64,000 nucleotides of DNA from M3007 sp041392625 (lineage in GTDB: Bacteria > Bacteroidota > Bacteroidia > Chitinophagales > Saprospiraceae). The translations under genes were made by a program, and so were the position numbers. Shown here piece after piece: positions 56,081-64,000 of the stretch; within the stretch, counting starts at the first letter, position 1; each line of letters opens with the position of its first letter. The stretch spans positions 145,357 to 209,356 of the forward strand of contig JAWKLR010000006.1 of assembly GCA_041392625.1 (NCBI GenBank). The letters run 5' to 3'. Under the pieces are notes generated by a model. The model ran no database searches. It had not been told where the DNA came from and was given only the letters and a program-made list of their open reading frames with translations.

Positions 56081-56812
56081 ATGTTGTCCATTTATTTAAA
56101 GGAAATCAATGCCTTTTTCTCCTCCCTGATTGGCTACATGGTCATCGGGATATTTCTGGTACTGATGGGCCTGGTGATGTGGGTGTTTCCCGACTACAGC
56201 GTGTTGGATGGAAATTATGCCACCATGGATACCTTGTTTGCCATGGCTCCACTGGTATTTATGTTTCTCATTCCTGCCGTAACCATGCGGACATTTGCAG
56301 AAGAAAATCAAAGTGGAACCATTGAGTTGCTGGTTACTCGTCCGATTTCAGACTGGCAGATTGTATTGGGCAAATTCCTGGGAAGTTTTACGCTGGTTGT
56401 ATTTGCCTTGCTGCCAACCGTTTTGTACTACGTTTCGGTGTATAAGTTGGGAGCGCCGGAAGGAAATCTGGACAGTGGAGGTATACTGGGATCTTACATC
56501 GGGTTGTTGTTCCTGGCTTCAGCATTTGTCGCTATTGGGGTTTTTGCTTCGTCACTAAGTACCAATCAGATTGTGGCCTTTGTGTTAGCTACTTTCCTGA
56601 GTTTCTTCGTGTATCTGGCTTTTGACTTCCTGAGTCGTCTGCCCATTTTTTACGGCAAAACAGATGACCTGGTCCAGTCCTTTGGCATTCAATACCATTA
56701 CGACTCGGTCAGTCGCGGATTGTTGGACACCCGCGATTTGATTTATTTTATATCTATCACCTTGTTGTTTTTGGCGGCTACCGTCTTATCGCTCAACCGC
56801 CGGAAGTGGTAG
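56081..56812 (+). CDS. gldF: Gliding-motility ABC permease GldF
   Basis: 243-residue ABC-2 type permease with six hydrophobic helices. The family segment FAEENQSGTIELLVTRPISD after the second helix and WQIVLGKFLGSFTL mark ABC-2/GldF permeases. It forms an operon with gldA (10-base gap). GldG, often the third partner, is not in the window; the next gene is convergent with only 4 bases between the stops. The C-terminus (LLFLAATVLSLNRRKW) is normal. Confidence 0.85.
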   Translation: MLSIYLKEINAFFSSLIGYMVIGIFLVLMGLVMWVFPDYSVLDGNYATMDTLFAMAPLVFMFLIPAVTMRTFAEENQSGTIELLVTRPISDWQIVLGKFLGSFTLVVFALLPTVLYYVSVYKLGAPEGNLDSGGILGSYIGLLFLASAFVAIGVFASSLSTNQIVAFVLATFLSFFVYLAFDFLSRLPIFYGKTDDLVQSFGIQYHYDSVSRGLLDTRDLIYFISITLLFLAATVLSLNRRKW

Positions 56813-56816
56813 GTTT

Positions 56817-57542
56817 TTATTGCTCCTGAACCAATTCACCGCTTTCATCGATCAGGGCCAGTGTGACCCTGCGGTTCCATTTTCTGTTTTGTGGAAGGTC
56901 GTTTCCATAAAAGTCCTGGTTGTCTACAGCCGGCTTGGCTTCGCCATAGATTTTCAGGAACATGCGGTCGGCCTGTACGCCCCGTTTGATCAGGTAATTT
57001 CGGGTCACCCGGGTTCGGGTAGTAGCCAGTTGTTGGTTGGTTTGTGCACTGCCAATGGCATCGGTATGGCCAGTCAGTTGAAGTTTGAAGTCTGGATTCT
57101 CCCGCATGGTTTGCGCAATCTGCTCCAATTCCCGGATAGATTCACTGGATAGGGTGGAGGAGCCGGAGTCAAAATAAATATTGCGAACATGCATACCCAG
57201 GGATGGGTCTGCACCGGGGTTTCCTGCAAAATAGGTACATGGCGTGTCATACAATGCGCGCTGTACTTCGAGGTCAATTACAGTTGCATTTGGGAAGCCT
57301 TTGGTCACCAGTTGTTTGCGAATGGCTTCTGCCTCATCCAGCGTATTGTAGGAACCGACAAAGTAGCGGTAAATGCCATATCCGTCGCGGCTCACAATTA
57401 CGCCCTCAATCCCCCGGTCTTTGAAATAAGAGGAGGAAACAGAATCGGCAAATGCGGCTGCCTGAACACGAAAATTTTGCGCCTGCAAGGAACTTGTCAG
57501 GCAAAACAGGATAAAAAAGAAAAAGAGTTTAGTCGGTTTCAT
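56817..57542 (-). CDS. SPOR-like plus OmpA-family peptidoglycan-binding protein
   Basis: 241 residues from ATG 57542, which gives a signal peptide (MKPTKLFFFFILFCLTSSLQ); the frame runs 21 codons upstream without one. After it an SPOR-like domain (IVSRDGYGIYRYFVGSYNTL, EAEAIRKQLVTKGFPNATVI) binds denuded or stressed peptidoglycan. The C-terminal OmpA domain has IYFDSGSSTLSSESIRELEQ, LQLTGHTDAIGSAQTNQQLA and the R/D motif region KRGVQADRMFLKIYGEAKP. A -7 box TAGATTTG lies on the minus strand near 57572-57579. It links cell wall and outer membrane; convergent with gldF. Confidence 0.88.
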   Translation of the reverse strand: MKPTKLFFFFILFCLTSSLQAQNFRVQAAAFADSVSSSYFKDRGIEGVIVSRDGYGIYRYFVGSYNTLDEAEAIRKQLVTKGFPNATVIDLEVQRALYDTPCTYFAGNPGADPSLGMHVRNIYFDSGSSTLSSESIRELEQIAQTMRENPDFKLQLTGHTDAIGSAQTNQQLATTRTRVTRNYLIKRGVQADRMFLKIYGEAKPAVDNQDFYGNDLPQNRKWNRRVTLALIDESGELVQEQ

Positions 57543-57571
57543 TCTGGTGTTGCTTGAATGGTTGTAGAGCA

Positions 57572-57579
57572 CAAATCTA
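57572..57579 (-). promoter_or_regulatory. -7 box TAGATTTG for the OmpA-family gene
   Basis: Minus-strand TAGATTTGTG lies about 30 bases before the ATG at 57542, as expected for a Bacteroidota promoter. It also argues against the upstream start at 57605. Confidence 0.5.
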
Positions 57580-57692
57580 CGAAAGGAATGATGAAAATTC
57601 CCCAATCAATTCTGCACATGCAGTTTGGGCTTGTCTTTTCCTGACAAAACCCCTTACTTAGCGACCTAAGGGTAGCTCTTTTTACTCTATTG

Positions 57693-57700
57693 TACTTTTG
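57693..57700 (+). promoter_or_regulatory. -7 box TACTTTTG for the DUF1460 gene
   Basis: TACTTTTGA sits 26 bases before the ATG at 57727. The bases just after it (GACATCCTCTTA) match the end of the MITE-like element at 54701. Confidence 0.5.
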
Positions 57701-57726
57701 ACATCCTCTTAGGGTATTTTGCAATT

Positions 57727-58584
57727 ATGTTCATATATAAAACAACAATTTTCTTTCTTGGAGTCGCCTTGTGTTTGGGGTTCATGAGCATTTCCGGAGG
57801 GCAGGGGATTCAAGATCCGCTAGACCGCCTGATTTTTGAAGAAAAAATGCGGCTGTTGGATAGTTTGCCAATGGATGCAAATGCTCTTGTTTCGCTTGCC
57901 CAATCTTTTGAAGGGACTCCATATGTTGCTGGCTGTTTGGAAAGGCAGGGCGAAGAACAACTGGTTGTCAATTTACGCGCTCTGGATTGTTGGACATTTG
58001 TTGAGCAGGTGCTGGCGCTGCAGTTAGCGCACTCTGGGGCTGGGAATCGCGAAGAAAACTACCTGAGCGCATTGCAGAATATGCGTTATTGGGGAGGACA
58101 AATAGAAGGGTACGCATCCCGCCATCATTATTTTACCGGCTGGCTTTTGCAGGGCGAAAAGCGTGGGCACATGCAGTTGCTTACAGAAGAAATGGGAGGC
58201 AAGCCGTTTGTCAAAACCATTTCCTTTATGAGCATGCATCCGGATCGCTACCCGGCGTTGGCGAACAAGGAAATCCTGGCTCAGATAAAACGGGTGGAAG
58301 CACGATTGAGCAGCCACTCCTGGTTTTACATTCCTAAAAATGAGATCGCCTCCATGGAACATTTAATCCAGGAAGGCGATCTCATTGCTATTACATCCTA
58401 CAAGAATGGATTGGATATCGCACACGAGGGTTTTGCACTCAGGAAAAATGGGCGAATCCATTTACTTCATGCATCCTCTTTGCAAAAACAAGTGGTGGTT
58501 GGCCGCCTGCCTTTGGCAGAGTATCTGAAAAGTCAACGCGGGCAATCGGGAATAATGGTCGCCCGGTGGTTGAAGTCCGAATGA
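57727..58584 (+). CDS. DUF1460 (NlpC/P60-like amidase) secreted protein
   Basis: 285 residues with a signal peptide (MFIYKTTIFFLGVALCLGFM). DUF1460 is an NlpC/P60-like cysteine hydrolase family that cleaves cell-wall-type bonds. Catalytic Cys is in LRALDCWTFVEQVLALQL (about residue 88), and His in LDIAHEGFALRKNG (about residue 236); HLLHASSLQKQVVV gives the third polar residue. The substrate is probably peptidoglycan stem peptide or a related amide. Convergent with the next gene, with an 18-base gap. Confidence 0.85.
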   Translation: MFIYKTTIFFLGVALCLGFMSISGGQGIQDPLDRLIFEEKMRLLDSLPMDANALVSLAQSFEGTPYVAGCLERQGEEQLVVNLRALDCWTFVEQVLALQLAHSGAGNREENYLSALQNMRYWGGQIEGYASRHHYFTGWLLQGEKRGHMQLLTEEMGGKPFVKTISFMSMHPDRYPALANKEILAQIKRVEARLSSHSWFYIPKNEIASMEHLIQEGDLIAITSYKNGLDIAHEGFALRKNGRIHLLHASSLQKQVVVGRLPLAEYLKSQRGQSGIMVARWLKSE

Positions 58585-58602
58585 GGATAAATCTCGCCCG
58601 GA

Positions 58603-59724
58603 TTATTTTTCAGATTCTACTACATTCAGGATCAGGCCTTTTATTTTTTTGGCTTGTTTGTTGGTGCCGCAAGTCATTTTTACATCATCAACAAAAATGA
58701 TGGTTCCAGGCTTTGCTTCTTTTTGCAGCGTTTTTTGCACGTCTTTTGGCAAGTCGGCTGTGTTCAGCGTCCAGCGCTGTTGCTCGCCTTCCTTTGGAAT
58801 CATGGTTACCGTGTAGGACAAGATTTCTGTAGGGACATCATCGGTGATGTAACGGAAAATAAACCGGATGCCCTTGCCGTCTTCAAAGTCTTCCTTGGTG
58901 AGTTTATCGGTTTGTCCGGCAAAACTTACTTCAGGAACTGGCAATTCCTTGCTTTCGTAATCCCGGCGCACGAGGAGGAGCTCTTTTCCGTCAAAATTGC
59001 GGATGAGTTCAATCTCCACTTTTCCGGGCTTGTCAACATGCACGATGGCGTCTCCATTGCTTCCTTCAACTTTTTCGATGGTGCCACTTCCAGTAAATCG
59101 GAAGTAACACTCGTCTTCAGGAACTTCTCTTGCGGAAAAGCGAATTTTGTTTTCAATACCAATATAGAAAACACGGCCCTTTGAGATATCCAGACTTTCT
59201 TTTTCTTTCCCTTTCAAAATGCCATCTTCATCAATCTTGCTGTCTGCACCGCCTTTGCTGTCGAGTCCGCTCATTGGCGAACTTGGTTCTGCACCTTTTT
59301 TCTCTGCAGCAATAGCAGAGGGCAGGTGGCGAACAACCATCAGCTTACTGCCCAGGAAACGGTCTTCACCGCTTTCTTTTTTCTCGAAGAGTTTGAAAAA
59401 AACAAAGCCTTCTTCTTCCAGGTCGCTGATACCGTAGGTGCCGTCGCCATTGTCTCTCAGGTTTCCTTTTCCTTCAAAAACAGCGTATACTTTTTCCGGG
59501 TCAAAATCCCCCTCGAGGGTTGTGCGGACCAGGTTATCTTTTTCAATAAAAAGGTCGTTTTCTTTTGCAAAACCCGGATCTTCTCCGTGCTCAGAAATAA
59601 TGCTGGTATTCACAAACGGATCAGCCGGAGGTAGGGTGTCCTGAACGCTGGCTGCACGTAATCCTGCAACAAAAAGGACCATCAATAAGCCAGAAAAAGC
59701 GGCTTTTTTTAAAAAACTGTTCAT
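58603..59724 (-). CDS. Secreted protein with GldM C-terminal-like domains
   Basis: 373 residues from ATG 59724 (signal peptide MNSFLKKAAFSGLLMVLFVA). The middle and end have the GldM-type repeat pattern: SKGRVFYIGIENKIRFSARE, YFRFTGSGTIEKVEGSNG, VDKPGKVEIELIRNFDGKEL, and PEVSFAGQTDKLTKED. GldM is the trans-periplasmic part of the type IX secretion/gliding motor; this protein lacks the N-terminal membrane helix and is shorter, so it is a paralogue or component rather than GldM itself. It occurs near gldA-gldF. The function is inferred only. Confidence 0.6.
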   Translation of the reverse strand: MNSFLKKAAFSGLLMVLFVAGLRAASVQDTLPPADPFVNTSIISEHGEDPGFAKENDLFIEKDNLVRTTLEGDFDPEKVYAVFEGKGNLRDNGDGTYGISDLEEEGFVFFKLFEKKESGEDRFLGSKLMVVRHLPSAIAAEKKGAEPSSPMSGLDSKGGADSKIDEDGILKGKEKESLDISKGRVFYIGIENKIRFSAREVPEDECYFRFTGSGTIEKVEGSNGDAIVHVDKPGKVEIELIRNFDGKELLLVRRDYESKELPVPEVSFAGQTDKLTKEDFEDGKGIRFIFRYITDDVPTEILSYTVTMIPKEGEQQRWTLNTADLPKDVQKTLQKEAKPGTIIFVDDVKMTCGTNKQAKKIKGLILNVVESEK

Positions 59725-59923
59725 AATGTAAGTGATTATATCGTGGAACGGGAATTTGATATGATATAAAAGATCAAATGTACTGGCTTTCATTCAGTTC
59801 GCCGCGCTTTATCAGCAAATTTCGATCCAGAAAGGCTTTGGTCATGGAAGTGGCCGAATTTGTCCGACTTCTTTCTGATTCTTAGTACAAAAATACTCAG
59901 AGCGGACACTCTGACAGAAAAGT

Positions 59924-62587
59924 TTACAACAGTAATTTAGCGTAATCAGACTCGTCTTTCCCGGCGCTGATTTTAAAGCCTTTTCGTTTGAACAGGCGGC
60001 GCATGGAGCCATTGGTTTTCAGGAAAGAGGCGGTAACCTCCTGATATCCCTGTGAACGGGCAATTTCGATGATGTAGTCGGTAAGCAAGGTGCCGAGCCC
60101 TTGCCCATGCCAGGAATCAGCTACCAGAATGGCGTACTCGGCACTGTTTCTCCATCCATCACCAACAATCCGTACAACACCAATAATTTTTGGTCCCTCC
60201 GGGGTTTCCAAAAGTGCAATGATGGCCATTTCGCGGTCGTAATCAATGTGTGTAAACCGGGATAGCATTTGATGGTCGATACCGGGGATGTACCCAAAGA
60301 AACGGAAATACAGGCTTTCTTTGGATGCGTCTTTTACCAATTGGGCCTCAAGTGGTTCATCTTCCGGTCGGATGGGGCGGAGGGTTATTTCTGTGCCGTC
60401 GCGCAACTGCGTTTTGCGAATCCATTGTTTGGGATAGGGCTCTATGCTCAACTGCCGGAATGGGATTCTGCTATTGGTTTTTTTATCTTCCAGTTCAATA
60501 GTCGCATCCAGGGCAACCGCGCCTTTTGAGGAGATGGCCATCGGGTTGATTTCAATGCTTCGGATTTCGGGGAAGTCCATAATCAGCGCAGAGAACCGGA
60601 CCAGAATATGTTGCATAAGTTCAATTGGAACAGCCTTCTGGGTTTTGGTTCCTTTTAAAATGCTTGCAGCCCGCGTACTTTTAATCAGGTGTTTTGCAAG
60701 GGCCAGGTTTAATGGGGGCAGGCCGATCATCTGATCCGAGCCCAGTTGCATATCGTTCCCATCAATACCGAATCGGATGACGGGGCCGAATACCGGATCT
60801 TTTTGTGATGCGATTACCAGTTCATAATCTCCGCCCGCCATTGCTTCGACGCTGACTCCTTTCAGTCGGGCTTTGGGTCGGATTTTTTGCACGTTCTGCA
60901 TCAGAAAGCGAAATACATGCCGCACGCCTTCTTCAGTCTCAATGCCCAGGCGCACCCCGTGGATTTCCGATTTGTTCCATATGTCTTCGGATTCAATTTT
61001 AATCGCTACCGGGTAGCCAATCTGTGTGGCGATTTCCACCGCCTGGTCTTCAGTGGTAGCTACGATCCCCTGGTTCACCGGGATACCATATGCAGAAAGG
61101 AAGTTTTTGCTTTCTGTTTCATCCAGTCGTTTCTTGTTTTGTTTCAGGGCCTCCGAAAGCAGCTGGTGCGCCCGGGTTTTTTGAATGCCCTCCAATTCAA
61201 TGGGCAGTTCATCCGGGGTTTCAAAGAGCAGATCCAGGTTTTCGCGATAGCGCACCATGTGCATGAACGTTGTCACGGCTCGTTCGGGAAACGGGAACCA
61301 GGGGATGCGTTCGCGGCTAAGCAGGCTCCGGCCTTTCCGAACGCTTTTAATTCCCATCCAACTGGTATATACGGGCTTGCCAAAAACAGATTTTACCTCT
61401 TCTGCCAGCACCCGTGCCACTCCCTCCGGGTCTGTCAGGCTTTGCGGGGTAAGCAAAACGAGCAGACCATCCACTTCGGGGGCAAACAAGCAGGTGTGGA
61501 TGGCGGTTTTGTAATGGGCTGGGGTAGCATCCCCGAGCAAGTCCACCGGGTTGCCTGCTTGTCGGTTTTCAGGCAATTGCTTGCGGAGCGTCTGGAGCGT
61601 CTCCGGGCTCAACTGGGCAAGCGTACCACCCTGCATGATGAGGGTGTCGGTTGCAAGGATTGCCGGCCCGGCTGCATTTGTGATGATGGCCAGCCGACGC
61701 CCTTTGGGAAGAGGCTGAGTTGCCAGGGCCTGAGCACAATCAAACAATTGCTGGACGGTGTGCACCCGGATAATCCCGGCGCGCTGAAATGCTGCCTGGT
61801 AAACGGCATTGATTCCTGCCTGGTAGCCGGTGGTTGAAAAAGCGGCATCGGCCCCTTCTTTGCTCAATCCGGCTTTCAGGATTACGATGGGCTTATACCG
61901 GGAAAATGCTTTGGCCGCACTAATGAAAGCTTTGGAATTGTTGAGGTTTTCCATGTAAATCAGAATGCATGCTGTCTGATTGTGGGTGCCGAAATAGTCA
62001 ATCAACTCTGCAAACTCGACATCGGCCATATTGCCAATGGAAACAAAATGGCTGAACCCTACATTTTTCTCAACTGCCCAATCGAGAATTGCTGAGCCCA
62101 TTGCTCCGCTTTGGGCGATGAAGGCGAGCCGGCCCGGGACGGGAAGCCCGCTGGAAAAACTGGCGTTTAATCCATGCATTGGGCTTTGCAGTCCCAGGCT
62201 GTTGGGGCCAATAATTCTGATCTTGTGTTTTTTGGCAAATTGGGTCAGTTTGCGAAAAAGTCGCTCGCCTTCAGTGCCGGCCTCTTTGAAACCGGCGCTT
62301 AAGATCAGTACGGAGCGAATGTCCTTTTTATCGCATTGAGCCAAAATATCCTGCACGGTAGGTGCCGGGGTTACAATGATAGCCAGGTCTGGAGAAACCG
62401 GGAGGTCTTTTATCCTGCTGTAACAGGTTTGGCCATCGAGTTTTTTGTATTTGGGATTGACCGGGAAAATACTTCCTTCATAGGTATTTGCATGGAGATT
62501 TTTCCAAATGGCATACCCGAGCCGGTCGGGCTTTGAACTGGCACCGATGAGTGCAATAGATTTGGGATGAAAAAATTGATCCAGCAT
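59924..62587 (-). CDS. Pat-type protein acetyltransferase (acyl-CoA synthetase-like domains plus GNAT)
   Basis: 887 residues: a CoA-binding domain (LIGASSKPDRLGYAIWKNL), succinyl-CoA-synthetase-like flavodoxin and ligase domains (RIIGPNSLGLQSPMHGLNAS, AQSGAMGSAILDWA), an ATP-grasp domain (YGIPVNQGIVATTEDQAVE) and a C-terminal GNAT (about 725-887; SWHGQGLGTLLTDYIIEIAR). Active ADP-forming acetyl-CoA synthetases have a phosphorylated His in an SHTG motif; here it is STTG with Thr252 at that place, so ligase activity is probably lost as in Pat/PatZ. It would then acetylate lysines, for example of acetyl-CoA synthetase. It lies 25 bases downstream of a NADAR gene and near an HDAC-family gene. Confidence 0.85.
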   Translation of the reverse strand: MLDQFFHPKSIALIGASSKPDRLGYAIWKNLHANTYEGSIFPVNPKYKKLDGQTCYSRIKDLPVSPDLAIIVTPAPTVQDILAQCDKKDIRSVLILSAGFKEAGTEGERLFRKLTQFAKKHKIRIIGPNSLGLQSPMHGLNASFSSGLPVPGRLAFIAQSGAMGSAILDWAVEKNVGFSHFVSIGNMADVEFAELIDYFGTHNQTACILIYMENLNNSKAFISAAKAFSRYKPIVILKAGLSKEGADAAFSTTGYQAGINAVYQAAFQRAGIIRVHTVQQLFDCAQALATQPLPKGRRLAIITNAAGPAILATDTLIMQGGTLAQLSPETLQTLRKQLPENRQAGNPVDLLGDATPAHYKTAIHTCLFAPEVDGLLVLLTPQSLTDPEGVARVLAEEVKSVFGKPVYTSWMGIKSVRKGRSLLSRERIPWFPFPERAVTTFMHMVRYRENLDLLFETPDELPIELEGIQKTRAHQLLSEALKQNKKRLDETESKNFLSAYGIPVNQGIVATTEDQAVEIATQIGYPVAIKIESEDIWNKSEIHGVRLGIETEEGVRHVFRFLMQNVQKIRPKARLKGVSVEAMAGGDYELVIASQKDPVFGPVIRFGIDGNDMQLGSDQMIGLPPLNLALAKHLIKSTRAASILKGTKTQKAVPIELMQHILVRFSALIMDFPEIRSIEINPMAISSKGAVALDATIELEDKKTNSRIPFRQLSIEPYPKQWIRKTQLRDGTEITLRPIRPEDEPLEAQLVKDASKESLYFRFFGYIPGIDHQMLSRFTHIDYDREMAIIALLETPEGPKIIGVVRIVGDGWRNSAEYAILVADSWHGQGLGTLLTDYIIEIARSQGYQEVTASFLKTNGSMRRLFKRKGFKISAGKDESDYAKLLL

Positions 62588-62612
62588 ACTGATTGATTCT
62601 AAACGCGTGTTT

Positions 62613-63263
62613 CTATTTCAGGAGGTTTAAATGGAGACTTTCCATGCCCTTTTCTTTTCTTAATTCTTTTCTGAGGTTCATCCAAATTCCGGCCAGTATG
62701 GCTCCGGGAATAACCTCGCTGTCTTTTCTGGGTTTGTGATAAAGCGGTCTGATTCCTGTATTTAACAGGGCTGACTGCGCCGCATGGTTTTGTCTAAATT
62801 TATTTTCACAAGCCCGTTGCATTAAATCCCAATGTTGTTTGGATCCAACCCGAATTTTTTCATTGTTGTAGCGTATATACCGCTTGTATTGTATGGCCCC
62901 TCCGGCTTTCTTTGCTTCTTTACCAAAAAGACTTGCCAGTTCTTCTCTTTTTTCCTCTTCAAATTTCAGGCCTTGCCAAAAGCCTTCGACACTTTCATAG
63001 CGGCGATTGTCCATTTCAAAAGGGGTATGACCTAAGTTTGAGATGCACTGTATTTCCTCGTTCGAACTGGAATACAAGATATTTATGGCTTCATTGCAAA
63101 CGGTAGGCCTGTCGCCAATTTTTGTGAGCATGGCGACGCCGTCCTCCACTTGCAACTGAAACATCCAGTTTTCATACTCTGAAATAAAATCTCTGAGTAG
63201 ATCTGCCCCATCGGGAGTATTTGGCTCAAGTATCAGTCTATTTTCATCCAGCGTAATTCTCAT
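62613..63263 (-). CDS. NADAR-family protein (YbiA-like) with extra N-terminal domain
   Basis: 216 residues. The NADAR motif is visible as CISNLGHTPFEMDNRRYESV followed by EGFWQGLKFEEEKRE (about 75-110), and RVGSKQHWDLMQRACENKFR in the second half, matching the family's Kf-x-q-n segment. NADAR proteins act as N-glycosidases on riboflavin intermediates or remove ADP-ribose from modified DNA. The N-terminal 65 residues (EPNTPDGADLLRDFISEYEN) are additional. Lies between HDAC-family and Pat genes on one strand, with gaps of 100 and 25 bases. Confidence 0.75.
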   Translation of the reverse strand: MRITLDENRLILEPNTPDGADLLRDFISEYENWMFQLQVEDGVAMLTKIGDRPTVCNEAINILYSSSNEEIQCISNLGHTPFEMDNRRYESVEGFWQGLKFEEEKREELASLFGKEAKKAGGAIQYKRYIRYNNEKIRVGSKQHWDLMQRACENKFRQNHAAQSALLNTGIRPLYHKPRKDSEVIPGAILAGIWMNLRKELRKEKGMESLHLNLLK

Positions 63264-63363
63264 AGATCTACTGCTTAGCGTTTCTGAACAGGCTCTAAAA
63301 TCTTGTTGGGTTTAAGTGGGTATATAATTAACGCAAGGAGGCGCAAATAATTCCCATTGCAAC

Positions 63364-64000
63364 TTAAAACTTCCAAAATTCCGCGAGCAGTGCAGCGCTG
63401 TGGTGCAGGTGCATTTCGTAAGTTCCCCATACACTCATTTCCGAGGTGCTGGAAGGGCCAGGAAATGGCATGGCCTGGTTGTTAATTCCCGCCAGAAAAT
63501 TGTGAATACAGGCGGGCAGGTCATTGGTATTGTATCCTCCTTCCAGTACAGCAAATAGTTTGTCGTTGAAATGCTCCTGCATGATGAGCCCTAATTTATA
63601 ATAAAAATTTCCGGTGGCGTGTAATTGCAACATGGGGTCGTGCATGTGGGCATCAAAACCGGCAGAGAGCCCGACTACATCCGGTTCAAACTGGATGGCT
63701 GCAGGCAGCATGTACTCAATCGCATGCAATAGGATATCGTCGCCACTTCGGGCCGGCAAGGGGGTATTGATGGTAAAACCTTTTCCCTTCCCTTCGCCGA
63801 TTTCCCGGGCGCTGCCATTGCCCGGATAGCCCGGGTATTGATGGATTGACCAGTAAAGTACCTGGTCTGTATGGTAGAAAATATCCATGGTGCCATCGCC
63901 CAGGTGCCCATCGAAATCCAGGATAAGAACCCGCTTGTTTTGACGTACGGCATGTTGTGCCGCGATGGCTATGTTGTTGAACAGGCAGAACCCGTGTCCG
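63364..64000 (-). CDS. Histone-deacetylase-family enzyme, N-terminus outside window
   Basis: Zn-dependent deacetylase (AcuC/HDAC superfamily). The frame is open to the window edge. Reading from the edge: GHGFCLFNNIAIAAQHAV, VLILDFDGHLGDGTMDIFYH (with Asp and His of the Zn site), then VVGLSAGFDAHMHDPMLQLH, and FAVLEGGYNTNDLPACIHNF near the end. The metal-binding Asp-His and Asp of DAHMHDP are present. The length of 212 visible residues is about two thirds of a typical enzyme. Its substrate might be an acetylated protein or small molecule; proximity to Pat-type acetyltransferase suggests protein. Confidence 0.85.
   Translation of the reverse strand, partial: GHGFCLFNNIAIAAQHAVRQNKRVLILDFDGHLGDGTMDIFYHTDQVLYWSIHQYPGYPGNGSAREIGEGKGKGFTINTPLPARSGDDILLHAIEYMLPAAIQFEPDVVGLSAGFDAHMHDPMLQLHATGNFYYKLGLIMQEHFNDKLFAVLEGGYNTNDLPACIHNFLAGINNQAMPFPGPSSTSEMSVWGTYEMHLHHSAALLAEFWKF

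Noticed and set aside
60887..61837. Plus-strand open frame of 316 codons
   Set aside because: It lies wholly antisense to the intact Pat-type gene and has no recognisable domain or start signal.

Overview
The window looks like a chromosomal segment of a Bacteroidota bacterium, most likely a relative of Saprospiria (the class is inference). The phylum call rests on several points. Many promoters match the Bacteroidota -7 box TAnnTTTG. A DUF4271 gene sits next to hemD. The gliding genes gldA and gldF are present. Envelope families typical of the phylum occur: DUF4105, DUF547, DUF1460, and thioredoxin proteins with DUF4369/DUF5106. No rRNA, tRNA or CRISPR array was seen.

Layout. 1-2.5 kb: a DUF4105-type membrane protein end, a WD40 protein and serA. 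2.5-6.6 kb: a defence-type locus read leftwards. A gene encoding a SIR2-like and a TIR domain runs through a TGATG overlap into a large nSTAND NTPase with coiled coil, membrane segment and TPR-like tail; both genes are cut by many indels. 7-20.9 kb: housekeeping and transport (hemD, DUF4271, purA, HlyD/TolC efflux pair, nucleoside transporter) and a 1233-residue cytochrome c/PA14/propeller/DUF1080 protein followed by a sugar-type MFS carrier. 20.9-32.8 kb: an AT-rich accessory island of small secreted and cytoplasmic proteins. It holds four paralogues of one unrecognised family, a decapitated HINT-nuclease toxin with a SUKH-type immunity gene, and a second toxin tip with a likely immunity gene. 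Copies of the 3' end of the neighbouring glycosyltransferase gene separate its cassettes. 32.8-41.6 kb: a glycosyltransferase, an IS3-family element, an FAD oxidoreductase, two small secreted proteins, a PhoD-type phosphatase and gpsA. 41.8-46.5 kb: a huge broken TPR/WD40 gene. 46.6-64 kb: an HD-DUF5706 (Pycsar-effector-type) protein, a polyprenol-phosphate mannosyltransferase, several broken envelope genes, gldA-gldF, an SPOR-OmpA protein, DUF1460, a GldM-like protein, and a leftward cluster of HDAC-family deacetylase, NADAR and Pat-type acetyltransferase.

Many genes contain frame breaks, and these cluster: 0.5, 4.3-6.5, 7-8.7, 42.6-46.5, 49-50.6 and 53.3-54.7 kb. Long stretches such as 8.9-20.9 kb have almost none; the one break seen there is in a small gene at 10.3-10.7 kb. 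The normally essential hemD is affected, one break being an A5 run where six A would restore frame. At least some breaks are therefore probably assembly errors, and 'pseudogene' below means 'frame-broken in this sequence'.

Intergenic spaces repeatedly carry a modular family of GC-palindrome elements joined by AT-rich words, and in one of them the IS3 element has landed.
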